DNA of 64,000 nt from Platerodrilus igneus (taxonomy: Eukaryota > Arthropoda > Insecta > Coleoptera > Lycidae). The position numbers were made by a program, and so were the translations under genes. Where the stretch lies: NCBI GenBank assembly GCA_036346225.1, contig JARFIW010000588.1, positions 5,275,501 to 5,339,500 of the forward strand, in the 5' to 3' direction. This document shows positions 33,505 to 45,090 of this stretch, piece after piece. The first letter of the stretch is position 1; each line of letters starts with the position of its first letter. The notes under the pieces were generated by a model. It did no database searches. It saw nothing but the letters and a program-made list of their open reading frames with translations, and was not told the origin of the DNA.

Positions 33505-34870
33505 CGATGTAACAATTTTATTTTCTGTCAATATTGTCACGGATATCTAACTTATTTAATTTATTAATAACCAACTTAAGTATAATAATGCTACACAATC
33601 TGCGAAATACATATAATATATTGTTGAAAACAATATTAGCTTTCGAATTGAAAGTGCAAAATTTTAAATTACGCGGTGACAAAAGATGCCCTTTGTTAGT
33701 GTCACCATAAAGTTCCTTCCGTTAGATGATTGTAATATCGAGCTTGTTGTCAAGTGGCAACACACGTCATCTTAGCACTTCCAACTGAACTGTCGTTAGA
33801 GGAGGTCAATTGTTCCTTGAAATCAAGAATCATGACGTTGTTGCAGTCCAGGTGTTGGAAGCACGAAAAAATTAAAAATTATTTTCTTGAAATGGTATCG
33901 TCTCGGCGACGCGCATTTTTATGTCCACACTTGCTGGAATTAGCTCGCAATTGACGAGACGTTAAATTGTTTGAATGGTCTTTGGTTAACAGTAAGTATT
34001 ACTGAGTTTATAGCCTTACTAAATTGATACTTTTAGTGCAATCTAGTATAATTTGTACATCTTAGCTTTTGAAATTTAAGAAATATATCTAATTTATTTG
34101 GACACCAAATGAAAATTTATTAGTAACGATGTGAAGTTTAACCTTGTACGAAAGTCAAATTGGCGTGCTTCAATTGTTTAAAGTGGACGCCGTGATGGCG
34201 TGTAGGATTTTCAGTATGCAGCTGATTGGTTTTTATGGATTTGAAGATTCCTAAATTCTTAGTTGCTGAAACCAAAGGATTATAAATTATAATTTCGGGT
34301 ATGGTCCTTATACCTAGCAATTACTTTATCATCGGATTGACATCTGGTACGTAATTTGTTTTCTTATACGTCAGCTGTAGCATTGGATATAGCAGACAAA
34401 TAATTTTTTGTTTGATCACGTGGTAATATTCAAGTTCATTAAGTGAATGACAAACAAGTTATTTCTAAATTAGGCGTAACAGGAACCTATAAAGTTTCAC
34501 TTTAAATCTTTTTATTAATACTATTAATATACGGTAGATGTCGTTATGAAGACAGGTAAGGTTAAGTTCTATATTTAATAAAAATTGATGTGATTATTTG
34601 AAACATAATTTATTCAAATCTTACAGAATTAAATTGTTACAGTTTACGTTGCACTAATTATTTAAGTAGAATATTTTTGCCATAGAATGTGAGGTTACAG
34701 TAGTGCTACTCAAACCAACAGAAGTTGTAATATAGAGTTAAACATTCAGAAAACTCATACTCAATCATTTGAAGATAAATTTATCTTTGTTTTAATCTGT
34801 TTACAGGTGTAGCAGTGCATCTATAGAGGTCAATATCGAGCCATAAGGTAAGAAACTTTAGGAATTGTGT
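33505..34870. repeat. Dispersed repeat, first copy
   Basis: The segment starts TGTAACAATTTTATTTTCTGTCA and is similar to 62788-64000 along its whole visible length, including AACCAACTTAAGTATAATAA, GTCTCGGCGACGCGCA and CATCTGGTA. It has no coding frame of note. The TGTAAC start suggests an LTR, but the other end is not visible. Splice-like sites occur near 34552 and 34806-34850. Confidence 0.55.
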
Positions 34871-35237
34871 TTCAGTAATATATTGTATAGCGGTAATTGA
34901 GTAAAGGTTTCCGCATTCGCCTTATACAAGAGACTTAAGTAAGGTCTTCTTCGTATACAAAAATTCGGTGGCGCTATATTCTTTACATTTTTGGTTGTAG
35001 TCCAACCCCGACCCACAGCTCATGTTCTTCCCAGAGCAAATAGCTCGACTAGCCGCTTAGCCTTTTGAGGTTTCTTCATCTACGAGCCATTTTCCACCGA
35101 ACCTTGCCGTGGGCTCTTTACACTTTCTGGGAAATCCTCGTCAAGCATCCTTGTGCCTTTTGCTGGCCACATAGTAGTAAAAACCTAATAAATAAACCCC
35201 GTAATAACGAGACTTGGAAGATACGAATTTATGAAAC
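34871..35237. other. Less AT-rich stretch without a recognised gene
   Basis: It contains CCAACCCCGACCCACAGCTC and similar GC-richer text. I find no motif and no matching copy elsewhere in the window. Confidence 0.35.
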
Positions 35238-37003
35238 GTAATAATTTTTTATGCTAACAGGTTTAAATTTCTAAGAAAGAGTAAACTAAAAGTTGTTAAA
35301 TATTCATTCCGATAGGGTTTTTGTATCTAACCTAAAAACACCTCTTTGTAACAGTTGCTAGATTCAGTGGCGTCCAACTCCACTTTATTTAATTTTCCGT
35401 ATAACGAAGAATATTTCAACCCTACCCTTTCTCATAATCTCCCATTGTGTAATAACCAAGCTAGCAGCCAAAACAGCAAGTTTTTATAGTTCCAACCCAA
35501 CGCGCGTAAAAGGTTCAAGTCCTTTTAAATCTCCAATTATTGTTCTATCTCCTCCCTAGGGACCCGAGTTGGACATAAAAAATAAAAAATGTTACACTGA
35601 CGCCTATTATCGTTGGGCTAAAAATAAATTCGTTACACTATCTATACAAATTAAACAATATATTGTTAATTTAATTTTAAAACCAAATAATGATGGCATA
35701 ACCAAAATGAATATACAGGAAAGAAAATAAATACGTCACAAATCTTTAGTAACGCCTGTTTGATCATAACAGTTGTAGTGATTCGTGGGGTTTCTAAGTC
35801 AATTTCTCATTGGTTGATAATTATTACCAATATTATAGTGTACATTTCGATATTCGAATGCATTTCTTAGAGTAGCTCAGTAACTACTTGCAAGCTTCTG
35901 ACCGCATTTTGTGACGTCAGAATTTACAGTATTAGGGGGCGCATGTGTAGTGACGATCGATCGAGTCGACAAGGTTAAACGACTTCGTTTTCAAGATGGC
36001 AGGTTGAAAGATATCACTTGGCGGTTTTTTTGTTAAAGGTAATGTAGTTGCTAAGTTAATCTTGTAATACCAGCGTTGTTTTGAATGTGATGTTGGTACT
36101 TATTGTAAAACCGTTAGTTATTTAACCATTGAAGGAAATATTTTTATGATTACCTGTTGCTTTTGTCTATAAATTTGCCATTTATTTTACTTATCAGATG
36201 TAATATGTAATTTCCATGTGAATTTACAATTTTATTTAACATGTTTATGTATAAATGAGTGTTGTTTGGTTTATCGATCGAAAACTAACATTTATTTATT
36301 TGAAATAATGTTTATTTAGTATTTAATACAGAGTTCGAACTTCCATTGCATTGCACTTATTGCAGAATCAATAGCAGATGTACTATTACTCTAATTTTAC
36401 GACATTTAATGAAAAGTACTGACACCATATTGAATAAAATTATTATGCAAGTATTATATTTCTATGTTATATTTGTTTTGGTTTTAAAATAGAACTTAAA
36501 TTCACCACAAAATTGTGTATATTTGTTTGGTTGTAACTTGTAATGCCACGATGTGTTTAATTTTTAAAAAGTATGTTTTAACCTATGCAATCATAATGAA
36601 TAATTTTTAACGTTTGCCTACTAGATTTCATATATTTAACTAACTTGCATTTATATAAACATTTAGCGCCGGAATCTGGGCTTGCATTCACGCTATCGAA
36701 ATTTGGGGTAGGTATTTACTGTCAACAGATTTAATAATGTTTGATATTTGTGATTCATTTGACATTTTTATCATGTGTAATTTTTTTATTTCAGCATATT
36801 AACTACATATTCAACTGAATCGCTTATATCTCGGTTTAAATGTGACTATATATTTTGTTGTGTGTTTATCCTATTATTTAGTCGATGTTGCTATATAATT
36901 AACTAGTATTTAACGTTTGTGATCATTGTTTTGATGTAATTAAATTGAATCTCTAGTATGACCGACCATCTTCGTGCCTTTCGCGTTTGCATTTGTTACT
37001 ATG
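35238..37003. repeat. Segmental duplication, copy 1, first block
   Basis: It aligns with 49652-51396. Shared text includes AGATTCAGTGGCGTCCAACT, GGGGCGCATGTGTAGTGACG and CATCGATCGAGTCGAC-like sequence. The copies differ by many substitutions and short indels. No long ORF exists in either. Confidence 0.8.
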
Positions 37004-37299
37004 TTGGAGATAGTCTATTCAATAATAAGCGCCTTGAGCTTTACTGAAAACAATCCAGAGATACTGGTCAATTGCATACAGCAGCAGTTCTAAGAATTGG
37101 AAACACGCAAGGAAAACACAGGTCAGAAATAACAACATTCTTTAATAACATAAGGCATTATTTTTATTTTGAACATTTATATTTTTGCGTATATTGAAAT
37201 ATTTTTGTAAAGGCACATCAAAAAAATCTTTTAAAAATTACGTAGAGAGAAAAAAGGTCGTTTGAATGTTCAAATGGTACTTTCAGTAGTATACAGTGT

Positions 37300-37800
37300 T
37301 ATTTTTGCTGGCTTTAACTGATTTAAGGGAGTTATAATTTGAAGACAAATAGATTTATATTGTTGCTTTGATTCAGGGGTTTATTTTGAATAGCGAGTCA
37401 CATTATAAAAGTTGTAAAGCTGTGAAGTGTATATATATTTTTTTGTTATACAAATTTTGGTAAGTTCGTTTATTGCATTCAAGTAGGAAAATGTTAGACA
37501 AAAAGGGGGTAAGTACTTTTTTGTTATCGTACCGTCGTGCACCCTGTGTGGATTGAACTGAGTTAGTCGAGGCATATAAAACGAATTGTGTTTAAAATTT
37601 AAATTTGAGGTTACTAAGGGACACAGAGCGGAGGCAGCTGGAAACTGAACCCCGATGTAATTAACGTTCAGTTTCTTGCTGCTCGCCACCGCTCTGTGTT
37701 TCTAAATAACCTCAACTTTAAATTTTAAATACAATTCTTTTTATATACCTCGACTAGCTCAGTTCAATCCACACAGACTGCACAACGATACGTTAACAAA
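37300..37800. mobile_element. Foldback element
   Basis: Arms at about 37540-37650 and 37670-37785 are reverse complements: CACAGAGCGG near 37621 pairs with CCGCTCTGTG near 37689, and TGTGGATTGAACTGAG pairs with CTCAGTTCAATCCACA. The arms are about 110 bases with a short centre. A diverged relative lies at 44640-45050. Confidence 0.65.
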
Positions 37801-39828
37801 GAAGATTTTACCCCCGTTTTCTCTAACACTTTGAAACGAATTGTTGTTGTTGTATGATGTGCGCTAGTGAATCTTAATTTTCTACATGGGCGCCAGTGAG
37901 CAAAAATCTTCTGACATAGCTAGAGGTCTATTCCTGGGTAGAGCAATAAGAAGTGGGGGGGGAAGTCGAATTTTGTTTGCAAACCAAAGCTAGACTAAGT
38001 TAAATAGGCGCCACCAAGTCCTGAGATAATCACGATAAGAGCAAAGCACAATTCTGAGGGCGGACGTGGAAACGCAAAAATAAAAGGATCGCCTTCGTTA
38101 ACAAAAACCTGTCTTATAAAAATAAGACGTAGCTGCTGTAAGAAATTACAAAGATTAAATAAAGAAAAGTAGAACACCATTTGTGTCCTATAAAAGTATT
38201 AAAAATAAAAAAATGTATATCCAATATGATATTGGCACAAAATTATTACCCAAAAATTCTACCTTTATGTTATCAGATTTGATCGCATTTGAGCAAAACA
38301 AAAGTCTCAAAGTTTAGCTAATTGTTTACTGAAGTAAAAAACTTTCTTTTAAAAATTCATAACTTTTTAACATAAAAAAAAATTCTCAACAATAACATTT
38401 ATAACAAAGTCAAAATTTTGTCTTTTTAAAGCAAAAGACTGCTCTCTAAACATAAGCTTGTTTTAAATATTTGATCAAAATAATTTGTAACCACAATGCA
38501 TTGAACTAACGTTTCTATCCTGGGCAGATCTTATCAGGTAGATTACAGTTTCATAATTATTACGCAGCGTGTATTTAAATTTTTATACTTAGTTTTTATA
38601 ATTTATCTGTGAATAAAAGCTAACTTCAAGATTGAAGAATGTTTAATTTGAATTTTAGGAAAGCTGCACGAAACATCTGTCAAATGTGCTACTTCACAAA
38701 AAAGTATAACGTCGAAAATATACCTTGAAATTTATCTTCGAGTTCAAATGGAACAAAGCTTACAATTATATAAACCTAACCAGACAAAATTTCTTTCTAC
38801 GGTTTGTAAAACCAGTTCAACAATAATCGAAAGTGAAACAGATCATATGTTCATAAACATGATAGCAAATTTCGTGTTTTTTATATGATCGTCTGTTTAT
38901 CAAAGACTAACGACATTCTAAACACATGCAAAAATTTCTTAAACTAAATAACGAACCAAACTGCATCTGATATTCCTAGACAAATCCGAACAGAAAGTCC
39001 ATCAGTTCCAAACAATCCTAAAAGCCAATTCAAACTTAGGAAGCCGTAACCATTCCTTGTACAGAACCATACCACTTACAAAACAAAATCTTCACTTGTC
39101 CTTTTCTATTGTTTTTCGTAGGCGCGCTAAATAAATGAAACAAAATTAAATTGAGTTCGTAAAATGTATAAATTACAAACCGTTAGTAGAAGTTATTGAA
39201 ATTTATTCAAGTCTACCATGACTTGACCGCTCACACAAATAATTCAATCGAATGTCGCAAGCCTGGAAAACATCTTGATGGATTGATAGCTAAGGTCACA
39301 GACCAATAATACAAAAGATGCGTCACTGTACGTAAACAATTAAAATTAAGTTTAGCGCCACCATGCAGATTGAAGCTTAACTAGTGATGAGCGCATCTGT
39401 CGGAAAATATGCCACGAAATGCGTTTTTAGCAGGAATTTCAAATGTATTGCTTGGAAATGTATACAAATTAGGTAAATATAAAATGTAATATCATATTGT
39501 AATTCATTGAACACTGCTGTTAAGTACTAGACTTGTTTAGTTTAAATACTGCACTTAAGAGTTTGTTCAATGTATTACATATCTGTACCACATTTTATAT
39601 TTTACTAACTGTATATTCAAAATTGTTATAAGAAAGAGCTATCAAATCACTTATTGTTCCATTCATTAAAAGAGGTACATAAACCTGTGGTTTCCTTAAG
39701 AAAGATTTATGCTTTTATGTTAAAATGTAATCAAATCAATACAAATTTAAGTTTCACAAGTATATATTTAAATTCAAATATTGGTAAAATAAAAATATAC
39801 AGATGCTTATTAGAAACTACATACGTAT

Positions 39829-40022
39829 TTCGACAAATATCCTCTGGAACAAAATGAGCATGACAAACTCGTAAATTATTGTAGACCCATGCAGGATCCA
39901 TTTTTTTCAGAGAAGCTGTTCCAATTAAATTCATCCACCGGTAATAAACATACAAAAAATTTCTTTGGGTTGGGAAATCTATGGCGAATTGCATCCCTGT
40001 TTTCACAATAGAAAACTGCACA
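39829..40022 (-). pseudogene. THAP-type zinc-finger relic
   Basis: One minus-strand frame gives CAVFYCEN and HRFPNPKK, the first Cys pair and the HRFP motif. After a frameshift the next frame gives YRWMNLIGTASLKKMDPAWV and RVCHAHFVPEDICR, with the conserved Trp and the C-x2-H pair. This is the C2CH pattern of a THAP DNA-binding domain, as found in P-element-type transposases and in host regulators. The frameshift and the lack of any following domain mark it as dead. A possible acceptor TAATTTTAG precedes it near 40060. Confidence 0.6.
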
Positions 40023-40257
40023 CTTTCCAAACTGTGATATTATAATACTTTTCGTCTAAAATTACTGCTACTGTACCAAAAATAGATACGGAATTAAAAC
40101 AAACTTTGGTCGGTGTAGTCATTGTTATTTTGTGAGACGCGCAGTGCGCCCAGCTCAGTTTGATTGGCAGTTACAGATATCTGTAAAATTTTCAATTTTT
40201 ACTCAGTTTCAATGCGGCTGGTGGCGCCAAAAACTTTATTTTAAAACCGCCTATAGA

Positions 40258-42077
40258 GTGTTCCAGCCTTAATAAATATTACTAACATTTTATGTCCGTG
40301 CGGGGAGGAACATAGGTAGTCAAGGTGCAGGACATCTTCCTGGTGCCCCCCTCTTCAACTTTAGCTGGGTAGTATTGGTCAAGCCGACCTCAATACCTAC
40401 CAAAAAATACTAGGTGGTTTACACTAATGTTTCTTCAGTTGTCATGTGTGTTATGTCTGGGTAACAGTTGGCATTTCGTCAATTTCAGTGTTGGTGACCT
40501 GGGTACTTGTACGTTACCCGTCCTAGTCGAAATGTGCCAAATGCAGTTGGAAGTGTGAGGGCAGTTTGGGGTTTTGTCTGCCGTGCTCTTTCCCCAATCG
40601 CCCAGGTTAATTACGGCACTGTTTGTTTTGAATGTCATTTTTCTATGCTTTCATGCGAATGACCTATTTATTAGTTATTCTTTTGATTAAAAGTCAATCT
40701 AGGTAAATCCTGTAGTTTTATTTCAAACCTTCCAGCCTTAACGCCATCTTCCCAGTGTGAATTTGGGTTACATTATAACAACACAACGTAGGACTTGTCG
40801 AGCCACTGCCACTAGATGTTAGATCATGGAGCCCGGTGTACCGTTTATAAAGGGCGTTTGGGTCAGCCTTCAGGTCGGCTACACTACACAGTGTCAATTT
40901 TTAACATTACAAAAAATCTGAATACTACCAAAGACATATAATTTATTATTTAAAAAGTGTTTTGTTCGCTACATACAAAGTTTGAAACTTATTTAATACT
41001 GAAGTACTTCAAATTTTAAATAATTAACAACAGTTGAAATTCATGTTGCTTAAGTACATTTATGTAATTATTTTAAAAACGAAGCGTAGGAAATTGGGGA
41101 TTCGGCGGTTTATGTTGTGGAAAATCATTAGGAAGCGGAGGACGAGATGGTTGGTTATGTAGTGGATGAGGTAATTCATTAATAGGTTTATAAGATGGAA
41201 AATAATAACGAGGAAGCTCCTGATGTTGCAAAGGCGGTAGTGGAAATTGAGGTCGAGGTAGATCGTTATACCTTTGCGGCCACTGCTGTGGAAGTAAATG
41301 ACGATCAGGTCTAACTTGATATGCTCCTGCTGTATGTACAGAGAGCGTAATGGTTGCCACCATCCAGAATACCAGTAGAACAAACTGAAACATACGTAAT
41401 CATTAGATGTGCAATTTGTAAAAATTATTTTTATCTTATACTTCTAATGTGGACAAAGCGAAGTCGTGATTGGTAATACAAAAAGGCTAATTGTCGTAAA
41501 AAATATCATAAATTACATCTGCAAACGTAATGTTTTTGATGACTATTCTTTTGATATTTGTAAAATTACATTGATTTATATTTGAATTTTGGGTTAAATA
41601 ACACCAGTTTACGGTGTATTGCAAAATACAGAAACTTAAAATAAATAAACTACGTAGGTTAAACAGATATCATTTTTCAAATATTAATAAAATATAAAAA
41701 CAAAAACCTAAGGACGAATAGCAGCAAAAATCTTAATTAAAACATTTAAAATATCATAGAGTAAACTAATTTATGGAATCTAATTTTATCGTCGTAAATG
41801 AAAATAAACAAATAACAGGTTACCTGCTTAGTACTGGCGAACCTTCTAAGAAAATACTACACCCAATGCTAAATGAGGAAGTTGGTCAACGGAAACTAAT
41901 ACGTTTCCAGCTAAATAGTAATGAATTATTTTATCTGGCATTGGGGAAAGTATTTCGAGCATCAGTCATGCGTTTATTTTCATTTTCATTTTGTTTTTCG
42001 ACTAGCTATTAAAATTTTGTCTAGCAATGCCACCTATACTATCATGTCACAGAATTGAAACAGTCACCGATAGTTAG
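40258..42077. repeat. Segmental duplication, copy 1, second block
   Basis: It aligns with 51568-53337 and includes the proline-rich gene. It ends exactly where the BEL relic starts. The ORF at 41773-42012 (MESNFIVVNENKQITGY) is present in both copies but ends earlier in copy 2. I do not treat it as a gene. Confidence 0.8.
41073..41384 (-). CDS. Proline-rich secreted protein, copy 1, main exon
   Basis: The minus-strand exon begins with TTT GTT after a TATGTTTCAG acceptor. The frame is also open to an ATG at 41393 (MFQ), so a start without intron is possible. It encodes FVLLVFWMVATITLS, a signal core, then a mature part of about 80 residues rich in Pro, with YQVRPDRHLLPQQWPQRY, PQFPLPPLQHQELPRYYFPS and the end NPQFPTLRF. 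Cysteines are absent. A proline-rich antimicrobial peptide or a cuticle protein are both possible. Neither is shown. The last 60 residues are identical to copy 2. Confidence 0.65.
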   Translation of the reverse strand, partial: FVLLVFWMVATITLSVHTAGAYQVRPDRHLLPQQWPQRYNDLPRPQFPLPPLQHQELPRYYFPSYKPINELPHPLHNQPSRPPLPNDFPQHKPPNPQFPTLRF

Positions 42078-43176
42078 TCGCGCATTTACTGAGGTCGGCA
42101 CTGATTTCGCAGGCCCCTTTCTTTTAAAGACCTCTAGAAAAAGGAAAAACTTACTTATGTGTTTTTGTATGCATGTGCACGAAAGCTGTACATTTGGAAA
42201 TTGTTTCGGAGCTAATTACTGACGCAAGTATGGTTTGTTTTGCCAAATTTGTTTCTCGTAGAGGCACTCCGTCTGCTTTATTTTCTGACTATAGTACCAA
42301 CTTTGTTGTTGCATCTCGCGAATTATAAAAAGCCAGAACTTGGCTTTTTCAAAATAAAGATCAACTTTGTACCAACTTCGCCTCGCTGCAAGTTGCTTGG
42401 AAATTCAATCCCCCTCAAAGCTTGAATTTTGGCGGCATTTGAGAGTCTTGTGTCAAATCCTCCAAAAGTTTGTTACATCGCCTTGTCGGAAATCGAACCC
42501 TCACTTTTGAAGAATTGAGCACAATTTTTATTAGAATTGAAGCCGTTCTTAACAGTCGTTCATTGTGTTTTCAATCTTCGGATCCTAATGTTGGTACAGA
42601 CTATCTCTCGCCAGGGCATTTTTTAATAGGTGCTTCAATTTTGGGCTTCCCAGAAATGTCAATTCTTGAAAATGTCACTTCGTAATCGTTGGCAACTACT
42701 TCGACAAATTTTATCGTCATTTTGGAAACGATGGTCCAACGAATATTTAAGCTCCCAATTTTCGCGACCAAAATGGAACACTTTCATACCCAACGTGCAA
42801 CCCGGACAAGTAGTACTTTTATCCGGGTCGTCGACTTCTCCTCTTTCTTGGCCTATCGCTCGGGTAGAACAGGTCTTTCCAGGAACGGACGGTGTAGAAC
42901 GTGTTGCTTCCGTTCGAACTTCCGGCACTATTTTGTGCGTCTAGTTAAACCAACCATGCAAATCAATTATTTTCGCGTTTTTCTCATTTTATTTAAGTTC
43001 ATTTTTCAATATAATCCAATTTAATTTAAATAATTTAAATAAAATCACGCCCTTCTTATCGCGCATGCTCCTTTCACTCTCGTACACCAGCGGGTAATCT
43101 GTAGTCCCGGTTTGGAGGAAATGCCAAACCACCTCTTTCTCCTTCCTTAAAGTATTCTATTTCAGGTGGGCGGTTA
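42078..43176 (+). pseudogene. Second BEL/Pao element, integrase end only
   Basis: Plus-strand frames give TEVGTDFAGPFLLKTS (first Asp), then in other frames HRLVGNRTLTFEEL, IEAVLNSRSLCFQSSDPNVG, LSPGHFLIGA, and the C-terminal NVQPGQVVLLSGSSTSPLSW. It is a diverged relative of the element at 2.5-9.6 kb. Stops and frame changes are frequent. The left edge coincides with the end of the duplicated block. A GGTGGGCGGT polypurine tract is at 43166-43175. Confidence 0.8.
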
Positions 43177-43450
43177 TGTTCGCACCATCTAGTGCCGTAA
43201 TGATCGCGCATCGAAAATATAAAGAACATAAGTGATAAGAGTGGACAGTGTTTTGACAGACTTCAAAGCATACGGTCGTTTTCGAGTTTCGAACTCCGCT
43301 TTGTGTAGTGCACACCACCTAATTTGGTAAATTTATTCACTTCCTCAGTTATGATTTTTCAACGCTAATTTGTACATGTCAATGTTTGTAAGATAATACG
43401 CATATTCACGGCCACACGCCAAAACACAATCTATTTTAAAACATGTAAAA
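43177..43450 (+). repeat. 3' LTR of the second BEL element, right end not fixed
   Basis: TGTTCGCACCATCTAG follows the polypurine tract. No second copy of the LTR is in the window, so the right end is a guess. Confidence 0.45.
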
Positions 43451-43850
43451 TATTATTAAGCTGAAAATAAATACAAATTTGGCATATTTAAAGTAAAATA
43501 AACGTAAATGAAATTTCTTTCAACTTTGATGCATTTGCGCAAGAAATATGTCAATGTAAATTATACCAATTTGTATAGGCAAACATTTAAAAGCAGGCAT
43601 ATTTCATAAAGTATAAAGAATTGAGGCGAAAGCGTGCGTGCTGTTTCAAATGTAGGAATTGCCACATTAAAAAAACCTAAAATAGGCGAACAAAGTATGG
43701 ACACTAAAATTACGGCTACGTGAAGTTTCAAGCATATGTGATATAGCATTTGGTAACGAATTCCAATACAAAGCTTTGATGTACGTGCAAAATCAAGTGT
43801 CTATAATAAGCAACACTGAATAAAACCCAACAGGTTGAAGATAGCACATA

Positions 43851-44186
43851 ATGGCAACGCCTTGGCCATGGTCTAATAACAAGATAACGAACGGTCAACC
43901 AATACGGTCACGTAAAACAAAGTTGTCTATAAAACCGACCAGCGCAGATAAGAGGAGGCATTCCATAACCCACGCAGGTATTGTAAAAGTCAAAACAAAA
44001 GTATTACGTAAATTTAAATTTATTGAAGTTAAATTGAAAGTACAAGTGAAAGTCATATTAATTAAAAAATTCCAAGTGGAATACAGGAAAAGTGCGCGAT
44101 TGAAACAGTTGTGTATACAACTCTGCCGTTGGTATAAAACGGCACTGAGTAGTAAACTGAGAAATCAACTAATTACTGAGCGTTAG
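43851..44186 (+). CDS. Hypothetical basic ORF, doubtful
   Basis: The 111-residue frame starts MATPWPWSNNKITNG and is very rich in Lys and Arg, for example KVKTKVLRKFKFIEVKLKVQ. No signal peptide or known motif is visible. It lies just right of the BEL LTR and could be chance or part of an unrecognised element. Confidence 0.2.
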   Translation: MATPWPWSNNKITNGQPIRSRKTKLSIKPTSADKRRHSITHAGIVKVKTKVLRKFKFIEVKLKVQVKVILIKKFQVEYRKSARLKQLCIQLCRWYKTALSSKLRNQLITER

Positions 44187-44639
44187 ACTAAACAACCAAA
44201 TAAATAATTAAATAAATAAGACTAATTTACGAAGCTAAAACACTAAATTACTGGGATAAAGCTCTAAGTAAATGGTATGATGCTTAAACTACAGGGTTAG
44301 TACTTCAAGTCATTGGACAAACGTCTACAAGTTGCTGGAAAATAGTTCGAAATACTAGGTTGCACGCCAAGCGGCCGGTCAACGGCTCGAAACCACCGAA
44401 CAAACAACCGATTTGGGTCAAGAAGCTCTAGTGAGAAGCTACAGCAGGAGCAGTATCAGGTTAGAGTTATCTTTTCAATTCATAGTACGTTACATTTATT
44501 ATTTTAAATATTTGACGAATTTAAAACTTGCATGTAATTTAGATATTTCATGTAGGAAGTCAACAAAAATTTGATTGTTACATTAAAATACGTTTAAAAA
44601 AGGGAATAATTCATTGAACCTTCAACGAAACCATTCATA

Positions 44640-45049
44640 CTAAATACAATTCTTTTTTGCTGGCTTTAATTGCAATAAAAAGGTTTAAAAAGGTTATAAA
44701 TCTCGTAATGAACAAATTTGATAAGAATATTTATTTTAATTTTGATTCAAGAGTTCTGTAAATAGTAAATGATATTAAAAATGACATAGAGTTGTAAATG
44801 TAAATTTTCTTAGCTTATTATACGAATTTTAATGAATTTTGCTTGTCTTATTACGGTATATGAAGTGTTAGAAGGGAGTGGGTAAAAATTATCTGTTATC
44901 ATATCGTCGTTCACTCTGTGCGGGGTATCACTGAGCTAGTCGGGGCATAAAAATTAATTGTGCTAAATTTAAATTATTTTAAAGGCACAGAGAGGTGGCG
45001 ATTAGCAGGCAATTGGTCGTTATACATCTGGCGAGCGGCGATATCGTAG

Positions 45050-45050
<1 letters not shown>
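44640..45050. mobile_element. Relative of the 37.3-kb foldback element
   Basis: TTTTTGCTGGCTTTAA, GAGCTAGTCGGGGCAT and GGCACAGAGAGGTGGCGA follow in the same order as at 37.3-37.65 kb. Only one arm is clear. It ends at the AT run at 45051. Confidence 0.5.

Positions 45051-45087
<37 letters not shown>

Positions 45088-45090
<3 letters not shown>

Larger units (their letters stand above)
37004..40257. other. Sequence present only in copy 1 of the duplication
   Basis: In copy 2 only about 170 bases lie between the two blocks (51397-51567). Here there are 3.25 kb. It contains a foldback element (37260-37800) and a THAP relic (39829-40022). In the rest, mainly 37800-39800, I see no gene. Confidence 0.6.

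Noticed and set aside
41773..42012. ORF starting MESNFIVVNENKQITGY, also readable near 53036
   Set aside because: It is preserved only because the whole region is duplicated and is cut short in copy 2. No domain, signal peptide or codon evidence supports it.
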